From Alteromonas pelagimontana (GTDB taxonomy: Bacteria > Pseudomonadota > Gammaproteobacteria > Enterobacterales > Alteromonadaceae), in the NCBI RefSeq assembly GCF_002499975.2, contig NZ_CP052766.1, forward strand, positions 2,852,001 to 2,916,000: DNA of 64,000 nt, in the 5' to 3' direction. Below the pieces are notes generated by a model. That model had not been told where the DNA came from, made no database searches, and worked only from the letters and a program-made list of their open reading frames with translations. The position numbers and the translations under genes are program-made. Of this stretch, positions 35,981 through 45,609 are shown in pieces (positions within the stretch are counted from its first letter, which is position 1; every line of letters begins with the position of its first letter).

Positions 35981-38900
35981 ATGAACACAATGATGAAACG
36001 CACACGTATTGCGTTGGCAGTGGCAATGTCAGTTGGCCTTTCAGCTCCAGCTTTTGCCCAGGAAACCGCTTCCGCCATGGAAGGACGCATTCTATCTCCT
36101 ACAGGTACTCCAGCTGCAGGCACAACAATTACTGTAATTCACGTACCGACAGGAACTGCCCGGGAGGTGGTTGTCGGCGAAAACGGCTCCTTTGCGTTGC
36201 GTGGTTTACGCGTGGGCGGACCTTATAAGATTGTTGTAGATTCTAACGAGTTTCAAGATACGACGCTTAACGATATATATTTAACGTTAGGTGATGCATA
36301 TGGATTAAATCTTCAGTTAGAAGATGATAATGCAGACATTGAAGTAATCTCGGTGAGCGGAAGTTCTCTGGCAGCGAGCAACTTTGGTAGCACCGGCCCT
36401 ACCACTATTTTTAATGCCGAAGATTTGGCTAACATGCCAGCTATTAACCGCAGCATCACAGATGTTGTGCGTGCTGACCCTCGCGTATTCGTAGACGAAA
36501 GCTTTAACGATTCTATTAATTGCGGCGGAAGTAGCCCCCGTTATAACAGCCTTACCCTGGACGGTGTGGCAATGAACGATTTGTTTGGCTTGAATAGCAA
36601 TGGTTACCCAACAGAGCGGATGCCATTTTCCTATGATGCTATTCAGGAAGTTGCCGTGGAACTGGCACCTTTTGATGTTCAATATGGTGGTTTTACGGCC
36701 TGTAACATTAATGCGGTTACAAAATCCGGGACGAACGAAGTTCATGGTGGTGCGTTCTTTGACTATACCAGTGACTCTTTCCGTGGAGATGAAGTTAACG
36801 GCGTTAAGCAAGACAACGGTAACTACACTGAAAAGCGTTATGGCGTAAATGTAGGCTTGCCGCTAATCGAAGATAAGCTTTTCTTTTTTGGTGCTTATGA
36901 AAAAGTTGAAGGTGTACAGCTATTCAACTATAACGCGTTGGATGCTGGCAATATTACTCAGGATGAAATTGCGCAAATTACTCAAATTGCAGCCGACGTT
37001 TACAACTACGATGTTGGCGGTATGCCAGGTTCTGCCCCTGTTGAAGATGAAAAAATTCTCGTAAAATTGGACTGGAACATTAATGCTAACCATCGCGCTT
37101 CTTTCGTCTATAACTGGAACGACGGGTTCTCTATCAGCCAATCTGATACTGGGTCTGACGAATTGCCTTTGTCGAATCATTACTACGAGCGTGGCGCGGA
37201 ATTAACCTCTATTGCTTCGTCCATATTTTCGGATTGGACAGAAAATTTCTCTACGGAATTCCGTATTGGTTATATTGACTTAGAAAATCGTCAGCAATCG
37301 TTGGATGCGGCTTCCGGTTTTGCTGAAGCGCAAATAAAGACGCCTTCGTCCGGCACAATCTATATTGGACCGGATGATTCACGTCAGTCCAATATTATGA
37401 ACTATGACGCATTAACGCTTAAGTTAGCAGGCACATATTATGCGGGCGATCATAAAATTACCGCTGGCATAGAAAACATGGACTTGGAAGTTTTCAACCT
37501 GTTTATGCAGCACACTGTAGGTGAGTATCGTTTTGCCAGCATTGAAGCTTTTGAAGCCGGCACTCCATCTGCCATTTACTATAATAACTCTGCTGGTACG
37601 AATAATCCTAACGATGCGGCTGCGTCTTTCTCTTACAGTGTAATGTCGCTTTATGCACAGGATGAGTTTTATATAACCGATGACATTAAGTTAATGGCCG
37701 GTTTACGTTATGAAAGATACAGTACTGATGATTCTCCTCGTTTAAATCAGAACTTTACTGACCGCTATGGATTTGCCAATACTGCCACAGTAGACGGTAT
37801 CGACTTGCTACAACCGCGTGTGGGCTTTACCTGGTCTGTTCAAGAAGACTTGGAAGTTCGCGGTGGCTTCGGTTTGTATTCGGGTGGTAACCCTAACGTA
37901 TGGATCTCTAACGCGTACTCTAACGACGGCGTAACCAATATCGGCGTACGCGAAGGTCTGATACCAGGTTGGTCAAGTGGCACAACGTCATTGTTCGACG
38001 TACCGTTAACAGGTGAAGGGCGTCCGATCTACGACATTCCTCAAGCCTTGTATGACGAAGTGGGTAATACTAGTATAACCGATGGTGATGGGGGTACTAA
38101 TGCAACCGCTCCAGATTTTGAAATTCCATCTGAATGGAAATATTCGGTTGGTGCAACTTATATTACACCTAATGATTTTGTGTTGACTGCGGATATCATT
38201 TATACAAAACGTAAAGATGCTGCTATCGTTCGAGATGCTACTCTGTCTCCCACTGGCGATACACTGTTCGATGGGCGCCCAATATACGACACCATTCCTG
38301 GACGTTTTACTAATTATGATCTCATTTTAGATAACGTCGATGGCGATAGTGGCGATTCCACTATATTCTCATTCGGTGTTACTAAGGATTGGAATAATGG
38401 GTTTGATAGCACCTTTGGCTATGCTTACGTAGATGCTGAAGATGTGAGCCCAATGACAAGCTCAACAGCAGGTTCTAACTATGGTAACACGGCTTTAATT
38501 GACCCAGTTAATCCAGCGGTAGCAACGTCAGATTACTCTATCGGGCATCGGTTTAACCTGACTCTCAACTACGCGCACGAGTTCATTAATGGCTATGCCA
38601 CTCGCTTTAGTCTGTTTGCTACTGCCAACGAAGGTAAACCTTATTCGTTTGTGTATGATACAGAGTCCGAGGCTTTCCCTTGGGATGATCAATATGGACG
38701 CCAGTTACTGTATGTACCGCTTGAAAACGATCCTAATGTTGTATTTGCAGATGAAGCAACAGAAGCCGCGTTCAATGATTGGGTTAACTCTGAAGGGATA
38801 ACTCGTGGTGAGATTACTCAGCGTAACGCAGAAACTGCAGATTGGTGGTTCAAAACTGATGTAAGAATATCTCAAGAGTTACCTGGTTTCATGGAAGGCC

Positions 38901-39121
38901 ACAGCGCAAGCGCCTTTTTCGTTATCGAAAACCTCACAAACTTGCTGAATGACGATTGGGGAGATTTCCGCCAAGGTTCGTTTGTAGGTAACCAAGTGGT
39001 TCGGGTTGATCAGAACGATGCGGGCCAGTATGTTTATAGCAGTTTTTCTAATCCTGAGCAAAGCGTTCAACGTGGTCCCTCACTTTGGGAAATACGCATT
39101 GGTGTGAACTATAAGTTCTAA
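35981..39121 (+). CDS. Oar-like TonB-dependent receptor 2
   Basis: A 1046-residue paralogue of the preceding receptor with the same domain order: signal peptide to about AFAQ, regulatory-like domain (about 30-110), plug (about 120-260) and barrel ending IRIGVNYKF. It differs in the plug, where C181 (INCGGSSPRYNS) and C241 (GGFTACNINAVTKSG) are the only two cysteines I find in the whole protein, suggesting a disulfide. The substrate is unknown. A PhoB-like direct repeat upstream points to phosphate-starvation control. ATG 35981 is preceded by AAGGGAAACACAA. Confidence 0.9.
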   Translation: MNTMMKRTRIALAVAMSVGLSAPAFAQETASAMEGRILSPTGTPAAGTTITVIHVPTGTAREVVVGENGSFALRGLRVGGPYKIVVDSNEFQDTTLNDIYLTLGDAYGLNLQLEDDNADIEVISVSGSSLAASNFGSTGPTTIFNAEDLANMPAINRSITDVVRADPRVFVDESFNDSINCGGSSPRYNSLTLDGVAMNDLFGLNSNGYPTERMPFSYDAIQEVAVELAPFDVQYGGFTACNINAVTKSGTNEVHGGAFFDYTSDSFRGDEVNGVKQDNGNYTEKRYGVNVGLPLIEDKLFFFGAYEKVEGVQLFNYNALDAGNITQDEIAQITQIAADVYNYDVGGMPGSAPVEDEKILVKLDWNINANHRASFVYNWNDGFSISQSDTGSDELPLSNHYYERGAELTSIASSIFSDWTENFSTEFRIGYIDLENRQQSLDAASGFAEAQIKTPSSGTIYIGPDDSRQSNIMNYDALTLKLAGTYYAGDHKITAGIENMDLEVFNLFMQHTVGEYRFASIEAFEAGTPSAIYYNNSAGTNNPNDAAASFSYSVMSLYAQDEFYITDDIKLMAGLRYERYSTDDSPRLNQNFTDRYGFANTATVDGIDLLQPRVGFTWSVQEDLEVRGGFGLYSGGNPNVWISNAYSNDGVTNIGVREGLIPGWSSGTTSLFDVPLTGEGRPIYDIPQALYDEVGNTSITDGDGGTNATAPDFEIPSEWKYSVGATYITPNDFVLTADIIYTKRKDAAIVRDATLSPTGDTLFDGRPIYDTIPGRFTNYDLILDNVDGDSGDSTIFSFGVTKDWNNGFDSTFGYAYVDAEDVSPMTSSTAGSNYGNTALIDPVNPAVATSDYSIGHRFNLTLNYAHEFINGYATRFSLFATANEGKPYSFVYDTESEAFPWDDQYGRQLLYVPLENDPNVVFADEATEAAFNDWVNSEGITRGEITQRNAETADWWFKTDVRISQELPGFMEGHSASAFFVIENLTNLLNDDWGDFRQGSFVGNQVVRVDQNDAGQYVYSSFSNPEQSVQRGPSLWEIRIGVNYKF

Positions 39122-39133
39122 TTTACGCTCTCA

Positions 39134-39163
39134 AAACCGCCGACTTTGCTCGGCGGTTTGTTT
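39134..39163 (+). terminator. Rho-independent terminator of TonB receptor 2
   Basis: Arms AAACCGCCGA (39134-39143) and TCGGCGGTTT (39150-39159), followed by GTTT. Confidence 0.85.
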
Positions 39164-39264
39164 ATGTCTGAAAAACTACCTCTCGACACCCATCTCATAC
39201 CGCTCCGGTAAACTTAACCCGCCTTACAAGAGTATTAAACACTTTAACCTCATGGGAGATGACA

Positions 39265-39951
39265 ATGAGCAAGCGAGTGTTAATGGTAATGACTTCACAC
39301 GACGTATTAGGTGAAACAGGCAAGCAAACAGGAATGTGGTTAGAAGAATTCGCTTCGCCATATTATGCGTTTTTGGATGCTGGTTACGCGCTTACGCTGG
39401 CATCACCAATGGGCGGTCAGGTGCCAATCGATCCAAACAGCATTGCGGATGACGCCATGACTGATGCGACAAAGCGCTATGTGGAGGATGATCTGGCGCG
39501 TTCGGCTCTGGCCTCAACCATGGCGTTGGAAGATGTTCAGGCGGATGAATTTGATGCTGTATTTTATCCCGGCGGGCATGGCCCACTGTGGGATCTGTCC
39601 GATAATCAGAAATCTATCGAACTGATCGAAAAGATGCTGTCGGCTAATAAGCCGGTTGCTGCTGTTTGCCATGCTCCCATTGTGCTCAAAGAAGTAAAGG
39701 GCAAAGATGGCAAACCGTATATTAAAGATAAAGAAGTCACAGGATTTTCTAATAGTGAAGAAAAGGCGATGTCGCTTAATGATGTAGTGCCCTATCTGGT
39801 AGAAGATGCGCTAAAGGAAAAAGGAGCGAAATTTATGTCTACAAAAGATTTCGAACCTAAAGTTTGTGAAAGCGGTTTGTTGATCACCGGGCAAAATCCT
39901 GCTTCATCCAAACCCGCTGCCGATGCGCTTATTGCCAAATTAGGGCATTAA
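39265..39951 (+). CDS. DJ-1/PfpI-family type 1 glutamine amidotransferase-like protein
   Basis: About 228 residues of the DJ-1/PfpI superfamily, close to the Hsp31-like/YDR533C glyoxalase III group. The nucleophile elbow is AAVCHAP (Cys-His), with an acidic residue in FYPGGHGPLWD. Such proteins detoxify methylglyoxal or act as chaperones; which applies is not visible. I chose ATG 39265 because GGGAG (39254-39258) stands at good spacing, leaving the ATG at 39259 without room. It is monocistronic. Confidence 0.88.
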   Translation: MSKRVLMVMTSHDVLGETGKQTGMWLEEFASPYYAFLDAGYALTLASPMGGQVPIDPNSIADDAMTDATKRYVEDDLARSALASTMALEDVQADEFDAVFYPGGHGPLWDLSDNQKSIELIEKMLSANKPVAAVCHAPIVLKEVKGKDGKPYIKDKEVTGFSNSEEKAMSLNDVVPYLVEDALKEKGAKFMSTKDFEPKVCESGLLITGQNPASSKPAADALIAKLGH

Positions 39952-40161
39952 GCTGGAGCGCTTAAAGAAAATAAGCGCGAGAGAGTATCTGCGCGTAAAT
40001 CGATAGTAGAGGCTGCAAGTGCAGCCCGAAGGCATCGTCATAAACCTGTCTTGTTCGTTGTTGCACAGATTTGTTTAGCTGGCTTTTTGTCTAGAAAGAC
40101 TTCATACCGCGCTGCGATCAAAACAGGTTTATTTAATTCAGGTAGCGAAGAGCAACAGGCC

Positions 40162-40626
40162 CTAGACATTTTCAAAAAGATTTTCCACGCGCTGGCGAAT
40201 TTCCTCAATTTTAGTGACATCGGCGGGGGCAATGAAAATAGTGTCGTCGCCAGCGATTGTGCCTAATACGCCATCTTTCTGGCTCAGCGAATCCAGCAGT
40301 CGCGCGATGAGTTGCGCTGCTCCCGGGCTGGTTCTGATGATTACCATCACGTTGTTATGTACAATGTCTAAAACGAGTTGTTTTAATGGACTTTTCGCCG
40401 TGGGCATGCCAAGTTCCGGGGGCAAGCAGTACACCATATCGCCACGGGCGTTACGGGTTCTTACTGCGCCAAACTTACTGAGCATGCGGGAGATTTTTGA
40501 CTGGCTTATATTATCAAAACCTTCAGATTTCAGGGCGTCGACAATCTCTCCCTGAGATCCGTAGCTCTCAGCTTTAAGAATGTCTTTGAAGGCTTTAACT
40601 AGCTGTTCTTGTTTTGGATTGGCCAT
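40162..40626 (-). CDS. argR: Arginine repressor
   Basis: A 154-residue hexameric regulator of arginine synthesis and use. The N-terminal winged helix (about 1-75) contains [37 protein letters not shown]. The C-terminal oligomerisation and arginine-binding domain has the [11 protein letters not shown] segment with the conserved Asp pair. Length is close to E. coli ArgR (156). It is divergent from mdh, the classic gammaproteobacterial arrangement. An ARG-box-like sequence lies between the two genes. Confidence 0.95.
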   Translation of the reverse strand: MANPKQEQLVKAFKDILKAESYGSQGEIVDALKSEGFDNISQSKISRMLSKFGAVRTRNARGDMVYCLPPELGMPTAKSPLKQLVLDIVHNNVMVIIRTSPGAAQLIARLLDSLSQKDGVLGTIAGDDTIFIAPADVTKIEEIRQRVENLFENV

Positions 40627-40703
40627 AAAATCCTGTCGTGATTGGTGTTGTTCGTGGAAAGAGCTATTATTGTGCCGTAGAGGTGTGCTTTACGCAATTT
40701 AAA

Positions 40704-40717
40704 TGCATAATCATTCA
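40704..40717. promoter_or_regulatory. Candidate ARG box between argR and mdh
   Basis: TGCAT-AATC-ATTCA, matching the ARG box form TGAAT-N4-ATTCA with one change. A weaker tgaatattgaa sequence follows. It suggests ArgR autoregulation and possibly an effect on mdh. Confidence 0.55.
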
Positions 40718-40845
40718 TGATTGTGAATATTGAAAGCTTAATTATCTAAATCTTTGCATAGATTCCCTGGTGATTGAGTTTTTCCTCATGTTGCATTACT
40801 GTGACGTTCCGTTTTTAGACGTGAAAATTCCATAGGAGAAATGGT

Positions 40846-41784
40846 ATGAAAGTAGCCGTGTTAGGTGCTGCCGGTGGTATTGGTCAGGCGTTGTCTTTGT
40901 TGTTGAAAACTCAGTTGCCAGCAGGTTCTGAATTAGCGTTGTATGATGTTGCGCCAGTAGTTCCTGGTGTAGCTGTTGATCTTAGCCATATCCCCACAGC
41001 GGTGAAAGTAACCGGTCACGGTAAAGACAATTTAGCAGACGCATTAAAAGGCTGTGACGTTGTTCTTATTCCCGCAGGCGTTCCGCGTAAGCCAGGTATG
41101 GATCGCTCAGACTTGTTCAACATAAACGCGGGGATTGTTAAAGGTCTGATTGAAAGCGTTGCTGATAACTGTCCGAAAGCTTGTATAGGTGTAATTACAA
41201 ACCCAGTAAACACCACTGTTGCCATTGCTGCAGAAACTCTGAAAGCTAAAGGTGTATACGATAAAAACAAACTATTTGGTGTGACCACTCTTGATGTCAT
41301 TCGCGCTGAAACGTTCATTGCTGAACTGAAAGATCTCGACCCGAGCGCTATTCATGTTCCGGTAATTGGCGGACACTCAGGTACTACCATTTTGCCTCTG
41401 TTGTCGCAGGTTGAAGGCGTAAGCTTTTCCGACGACGAAGTCTCCAGCTTGACTACGCGTATTCAAAACGCAGGTACCGAAGTGGTAGAAGCAAAAGCGG
41501 GCGGCGGTTCTGCAACCTTATCCATGGGTCAGGCGGCAGCGCGTTTCTGCCTGTCTTTGGTGGCAGCAATGCAGGGCGAGAATGTAGTTGAGTATACGTA
41601 CGTTCAGACTGACGACAGCGATGATGCGGCGTTTTTCTCTCACCCGGTGCGTTTAGGTCCTAACGGGGTTGAAGAAATTTTACCTTACGGCGATTTAAGC
41701 GACTTCGAACAGAAAGCGAAGGATGACATGCTGGAAGGTTTACGTGGCGACATCAAACTTGGTGTTGATTTCGTAAAAGGCTAA
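40846..41784 (+). CDS. mdh: Malate dehydrogenase
   Basis: A 312-residue NAD-dependent enzyme (E. coli: 312) interconverting malate and oxaloacetate in the TCA cycle. [11 protein letters not shown] (7-17) binds NAD. Substrate Arg residues are in [12 protein letters not shown] and the NPVNTTVAI segment, and the catalytic His is in [23 protein letters not shown] gives the ribosome site. Terminated by a strong bidirectional hairpin shared with ppc. Confidence 0.97.
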   Translation: MKVAVLGAAGGIGQALSLLLKTQLPAGSELALYDVAPVVPGVAVDLSHIPTAVKVTGHGKDNLADALKGCDVVLIPAGVPRKPGMDRSDLFNINAGIVKGLIESVADNCPKACIGVITNPVNTTVAIAAETLKAKGVYDKNKLFGVTTLDVIRAETFIAELKDLDPSAIHVPVIGGHSGTTILPLLSQVEGVSFSDDEVSSLTTRIQNAGTEVVEAKAGGGSATLSMGQAAARFCLSLVAAMQGENVVEYTYVQTDDSDDAAFFSHPVRLGPNGVEEILPYGDLSDFEQKAKDDMLEGLRGDIKLGVDFVKG

Positions 41785-41796
41785 TGTTAGCAAGAT

Positions 41797-41828
41797 AAAA
41801 AAACGCCGGCTGATGCCGGCGCTTTTAT
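41797..41828. terminator. Bidirectional terminator between mdh and ppc
   Basis: Arms CGCCGGC (41804-41810) and GCCGGCG (41815-41821) with a 4-nt loop. There is cttttatt on the plus side and, reading minus, gtttttttatc, so it can serve both convergent genes. Confidence 0.92.
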
Positions 41829-41830
41829 TG

Positions 41831-41850
41831 GTTATACCAAACGGTATAAC
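41831..41850. repeat. Small perfect palindrome
   Basis: GTTATACC-AAAC-GGTATAAC, 8-bp arms. Its ggtataac arm equals the last 8 bases of dispersed repeat copy A, so it may be a remnant of that repeat family. Confidence 0.4.
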
Positions 41851-41865
41851 TTAATGTCACTCTAC

Positions 41866-44487
41866 TTAACCTGTATTACGCATCCCGATTGCGATGCCTG
41901 CAATGGTAACCATCATGGCACGCTCAAGGGTCGAATTATGAGCATCATCACCCGCTTCACGAATTCTTTCCAGTAACTCAATTTGCAGATAGTGCAGAGG
42001 CTGCAGGTAAGCAGCGCGAATTTCCATGGATTCTCTACCTTGCGGATCTTTATCCATAATACTTTTCTGACCAGTCAACTTCAGCAGTGAATTGACGCTT
42101 TCTGCTAACTCTTCTCGTAGCGCTTTACCGAAATGCTTAAGTTCATCAGGCACCAGTCGCGCATCATAGGCTTCGCTGATACGCGGGTCGGCTTTATGAA
42201 ACACCATGTCTAACATTGATAGGCGTGAGCGATAAAATGGCCAGCTGGCAAACATATCGCTAACAACGGCTTCATCTTCTTCTTTTTTCACTTTATCAAT
42301 GGCTCGCATAACGCCCAGCCAGGAAGGTAACACCAACCGCGTTTGCGCCCAGGCGAATATCCAAGGGATTGCACGCAAGCTTTCAATGCCGCCCTCTGGC
42401 TTACGTTTGGAAGGACGGCTGCCAAGCGGCAACTTTCCAAGCTCTTGTTCAGGCGTTGCTACGCGGAAATAAGGCACAAATTCTTTATCTTCGCGTACTG
42501 TTTTACGATAATTATCACGGCCTTGAGCTGCCATTTTAGTAATAATTTCGCGCCATTGTGCTTTGGGCTCCGGAGGCGGAAACAGCATTGCTTCTATAAT
42601 GGCGCTGGCATAAATGCCCAAGCTGCGCTTAGCCAGAAGCGGCATGCCAAATTTGTAGCGAATGGTTTCCCCTTGTTCGGTGACACGGAATCCGCCTTCC
42701 AGAGAACCCGGAGGCTGCGAGTAAATGGCAGCATGGGCTGGTAGCCCGCCACGGCCTATTGTACCGCCCCGTCCGTGGAATAGGGTTAACGTGGTATCAA
42801 ATTCATCTGCCACTTTTACCAGCGCTTCCTGGGATTCATACTGAGCCCAGCCAGCAGCCAAGGCTCCAGCATCTTTGGCGGAATCAGAATACCCAATCAT
42901 GACGAACTGGCGGCCTTTAATGTATCCACGGTACCAATCGATTGAAAGCAGCTTACGCATGACATCTGGCGAATTGTTTAAATCGTCCAGCGTTTCGAAT
43001 AATGGCGCTACTGGCATAGGCCAGCTAACACCGCTTTCCTGCAGCAGTAACTGCACCGCCATAACATCTGAAGGCTCGCTGGCCATGGAAATGATATAGA
43101 TCCCAAAGCCGTTCTCGCTATGTTTGGCGATTACCTTGCAGGTATCCAGCACTTCTTTAACGTCTGGCGAGGCATCCCACTGATTCGGAAAAAGTGGACG
43201 CTTCGAACTCAGTTCACGTAACAAAAACGCCTGCTTGTCAGCTTCGCTCCACTGACTATAGTCACCTAACCCCAGGTACCGCGTGAGCTCGCTAAAGACA
43301 TCGGCGTGACGTTCTGAATCCTGGCGAATATCCAGCCGTAGTAAGTGAACGCCAAAACAGCGCACACGGCGAATGGTATCAAGCAACAATCCATCCGCTG
43401 TGACTTTCATGCCACCTTCGCACAGCGATGCATAACAAAGCAGAAGCGGCTCCAGAAGCTCATCGTTCGAGGCTATCCAGTTACTTTGATCAACCTGCTT
43501 GCCCGCGAGATAATCGGCAATGCCATCGCGTGTAGAAGCGCAGCGTCGAACCAATGGCCGCAGCAACGCGCGGTACGGTTCGTTACAGTCGCCCACTTTC
43601 TCACGCACTGCATCATTACAATCAAACATCGACAGCTCTACCTGCAGACGGTCAAGATCGATAGTAAACAGCTTTGCCGCCCGTTTACGGGCAAGCAAAA
43701 GCACTTGCTCAGTCACTTTTGCCGTCACAAATGGGTTGCCGTCACGATCACCGCCCATCCACGAGCTGAATTGAATAGGGGCGGCATCTAATGGCAGCGC
43801 CACGTTATAATCTGCTTGCAGACGTTCATCCATCTCACGCAGAAATTCCGGTACCGCTTCCCATAGAGAATTCTCAATTACCGAAAATCCCCAACGCGCC
43901 TCATCTACAGGAGTGGGACGCTCAGAGCGAATTTCTTCGGTATGCCAAGCCTGACTGATGAGATCGGCAATACGCGTCTCTACCCGCGCTCGCTCTATAT
44001 CATCCAGTGATTCCTGATGGATAGACTGCAAACACCGCGCAAGTTCTTTATGTTTGTGAATAAGGGTGCGTCGAGTGACTTCGGTAGGGTGCGCGGTTAA
44101 AACCAAATCAATATTCAGTTTTTCCACGGCTTTTTGTACGTTCTCTGCTGTTAATTCGGCTTTGTCGAGATGTTTAAAAAGCGCGTCGATAGAAGCATCG
44201 ACATTCATAGCGCTGTTGTATTCTTGTTCGGCTATATTCCCCAGATTCAAAAACTGAGCGAAAGCGCGACCGACTGTAAGTAAGCTGCTATCGGGTAAAC
44301 TTTTGAAAATTTCTTTCAGGTTCTCACTACAGGTAGTGTCGCCCTGATAAGAAGCTCTTCCGTCTTTGCGTATTTTTTCTATACGCTCTAACCATTCCTC
44401 GCCTAACTCTGCCTTAATAGTCTGGCCTAGAACTTTTCCAAGATAACGAACTGTATCTTTCAGTTCCGCGTCATAGTGTGTTTGCAT
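41866..44487 (-). CDS. ppc: Phosphoenolpyruvate carboxylase
   Basis: An 873-residue cytoplasmic enzyme that fixes bicarbonate onto phosphoenolpyruvate to give oxaloacetate, refilling the TCA cycle. Active-site segments are LVLTAHPTEVTRRT (catalytic His), GGDRDGNPFV, GYSDSAKDAG, FHGRGGTIGRGG (the mobile loop) and the invariant C-terminal RNTG. Length matches E. coli (883). AGGAGG lies 6 nt before the ATG. It sits opposite mdh, which uses the same metabolite. Confidence 0.97.
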   Translation of the reverse strand: MQTHYDAELKDTVRYLGKVLGQTIKAELGEEWLERIEKIRKDGRASYQGDTTCSENLKEIFKSLPDSSLLTVGRAFAQFLNLGNIAEQEYNSAMNVDASIDALFKHLDKAELTAENVQKAVEKLNIDLVLTAHPTEVTRRTLIHKHKELARCLQSIHQESLDDIERARVETRIADLISQAWHTEEIRSERPTPVDEARWGFSVIENSLWEAVPEFLREMDERLQADYNVALPLDAAPIQFSSWMGGDRDGNPFVTAKVTEQVLLLARKRAAKLFTIDLDRLQVELSMFDCNDAVREKVGDCNEPYRALLRPLVRRCASTRDGIADYLAGKQVDQSNWIASNDELLEPLLLCYASLCEGGMKVTADGLLLDTIRRVRCFGVHLLRLDIRQDSERHADVFSELTRYLGLGDYSQWSEADKQAFLLRELSSKRPLFPNQWDASPDVKEVLDTCKVIAKHSENGFGIYIISMASEPSDVMAVQLLLQESGVSWPMPVAPLFETLDDLNNSPDVMRKLLSIDWYRGYIKGRQFVMIGYSDSAKDAGALAAGWAQYESQEALVKVADEFDTTLTLFHGRGGTIGRGGLPAHAAIYSQPPGSLEGGFRVTEQGETIRYKFGMPLLAKRSLGIYASAIIEAMLFPPPEPKAQWREIITKMAAQGRDNYRKTVREDKEFVPYFRVATPEQELGKLPLGSRPSKRKPEGGIESLRAIPWIFAWAQTRLVLPSWLGVMRAIDKVKKEEDEAVVSDMFASWPFYRSRLSMLDMVFHKADPRISEAYDARLVPDELKHFGKALREELAESVNSLLKLTGQKSIMDKDPQGRESMEIRAAYLQPLHYLQIELLERIREAGDDAHNSTLERAMMVTIAGIAIGMRNTG

Positions 44488-44717
44488 GGCGTCCTCCTGA
44501 TTTCATGGCCTTAACCTTACTGCTTCGAAAGAAACTTGTCTAACGTCTTTAGTTATAATTTAAGCCATACTGCCGCGGTAGGTGCTTGCTCCGTTTTGGG
44601 TCAGGCAAGACATTTTACGGTGTGATACAATTTCGAAGGTTATAGAAAAAACGTATTAATCCGTTATTTGAAGCGCAAATAACGAACGAAAAATGTAATT
44701 AAATTTCAGGAGTAATT

Positions 44718-45338
44718 GTGACTGATAAGTACACAACAGTGGAAACCCAGGCAAGCTATGGTGTTGGTTACCAAATGGGCGAGCAACTAAAATCGAATCC
44801 TTTTGAAGGAATGGCGCTGGAAGCGGTAGTGGAAGGAATTCAAGATGCATTTAAGGGGGCGTCGCAGCAGGTTGATAACAACACCTTGCGTAATGCCTTT
44901 GGTGAAATTCATCAGCGTATGCAAGCAGCGAAGGCCGAACAGAGTAAAGCAATAGTCGAAGCCGGTAATGCATTTTTAGCAGACAATGCCAAGCGTGAAG
45001 AAGTAACTGTTACTGAATCGGGTTTGCAATATGAAATCCTGGAGCAGGGAGAGGGTGAGAAACCAACCGCTGACAGCACTGTACGTACCCATTACCACGG
45101 CACTCTCATCGATGGTAAAGTGTTTGACAGTTCTTATGAGCGTGGGCAGCCGGCAGAATTCCCCGTAGGTGGCGTAATAAAAGGTTGGACCGAGGCGCTG
45201 CAAATTATGCCAGTGGGATCAAAATGGCGCTTGTACGTTCCTCATGATCTTGCTTACGGTGAACAAGGTGCAGGCGGCGCTATTGCCCCTTATAGCACGC
45301 TGATTTTTGATATTGAACTGCTCGATATCCTTGGGTAG
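44718..45338 (+). CDS. fklB: FKBP-type peptidyl-prolyl isomerase, FklB-like
   Basis: A 206-residue protein, the length of E. coli FklB. The helical N-terminal dimerisation domain (about 1-85, GYQMGEQLKSNPFEGM) and linker helix lead to an FKBP domain (about 110-206) with VRTHYHGTLIDGKVFDSSYERGQPAEFPV, VIKGWTEALQIMPVGSKWRLYVP and LAYGEQG. No signal peptide is visible, so it is probably cytoplasmic. Start is GTG 44718 with AGGAG 6 nt upstream. Confidence 0.9.
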   Translation: MTDKYTTVETQASYGVGYQMGEQLKSNPFEGMALEAVVEGIQDAFKGASQQVDNNTLRNAFGEIHQRMQAAKAEQSKAIVEAGNAFLADNAKREEVTVTESGLQYEILEQGEGEKPTADSTVRTHYHGTLIDGKVFDSSYERGQPAEFPVGGVIKGWTEALQIMPVGSKWRLYVPHDLAYGEQGAGGAIAPYSTLIFDIELLDILG

Positions 45339-45366
45339 ATTTCAGCCAGTAACAGCAAGCTAAGAC

Positions 45367-45390
45367 AGTGGTGGCGCTAAAGCCGCCACT
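45367..45390 (+). terminator. Hairpin after the FklB-like gene
   Basis: Arms agtggtggc (45367-45375) and gccgccact (45382-45390), about 30 bp after the stop, with one G-U pair and no clear T run. Confidence 0.5.
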
Positions 45391-45609
45391 TATCAGCACT
45401 TTCCATCCAGATAACTCAAATTCCGCTTCTATCTATTGGTTGGCAGGGGTTTAAGAATCGCTCTGTAAACTTTTACAGTAAAAGCGTAAACTGCGTCCAT
45501 AGTACATAGCAAATATTACTAAGTTATTTGCTCAACCGTTATCTGCTCCGAGTTGTTATCGCGTTGGGCATCATTACAATACCCGCACAAATAGCAAAGG
45601 ACATTTATT

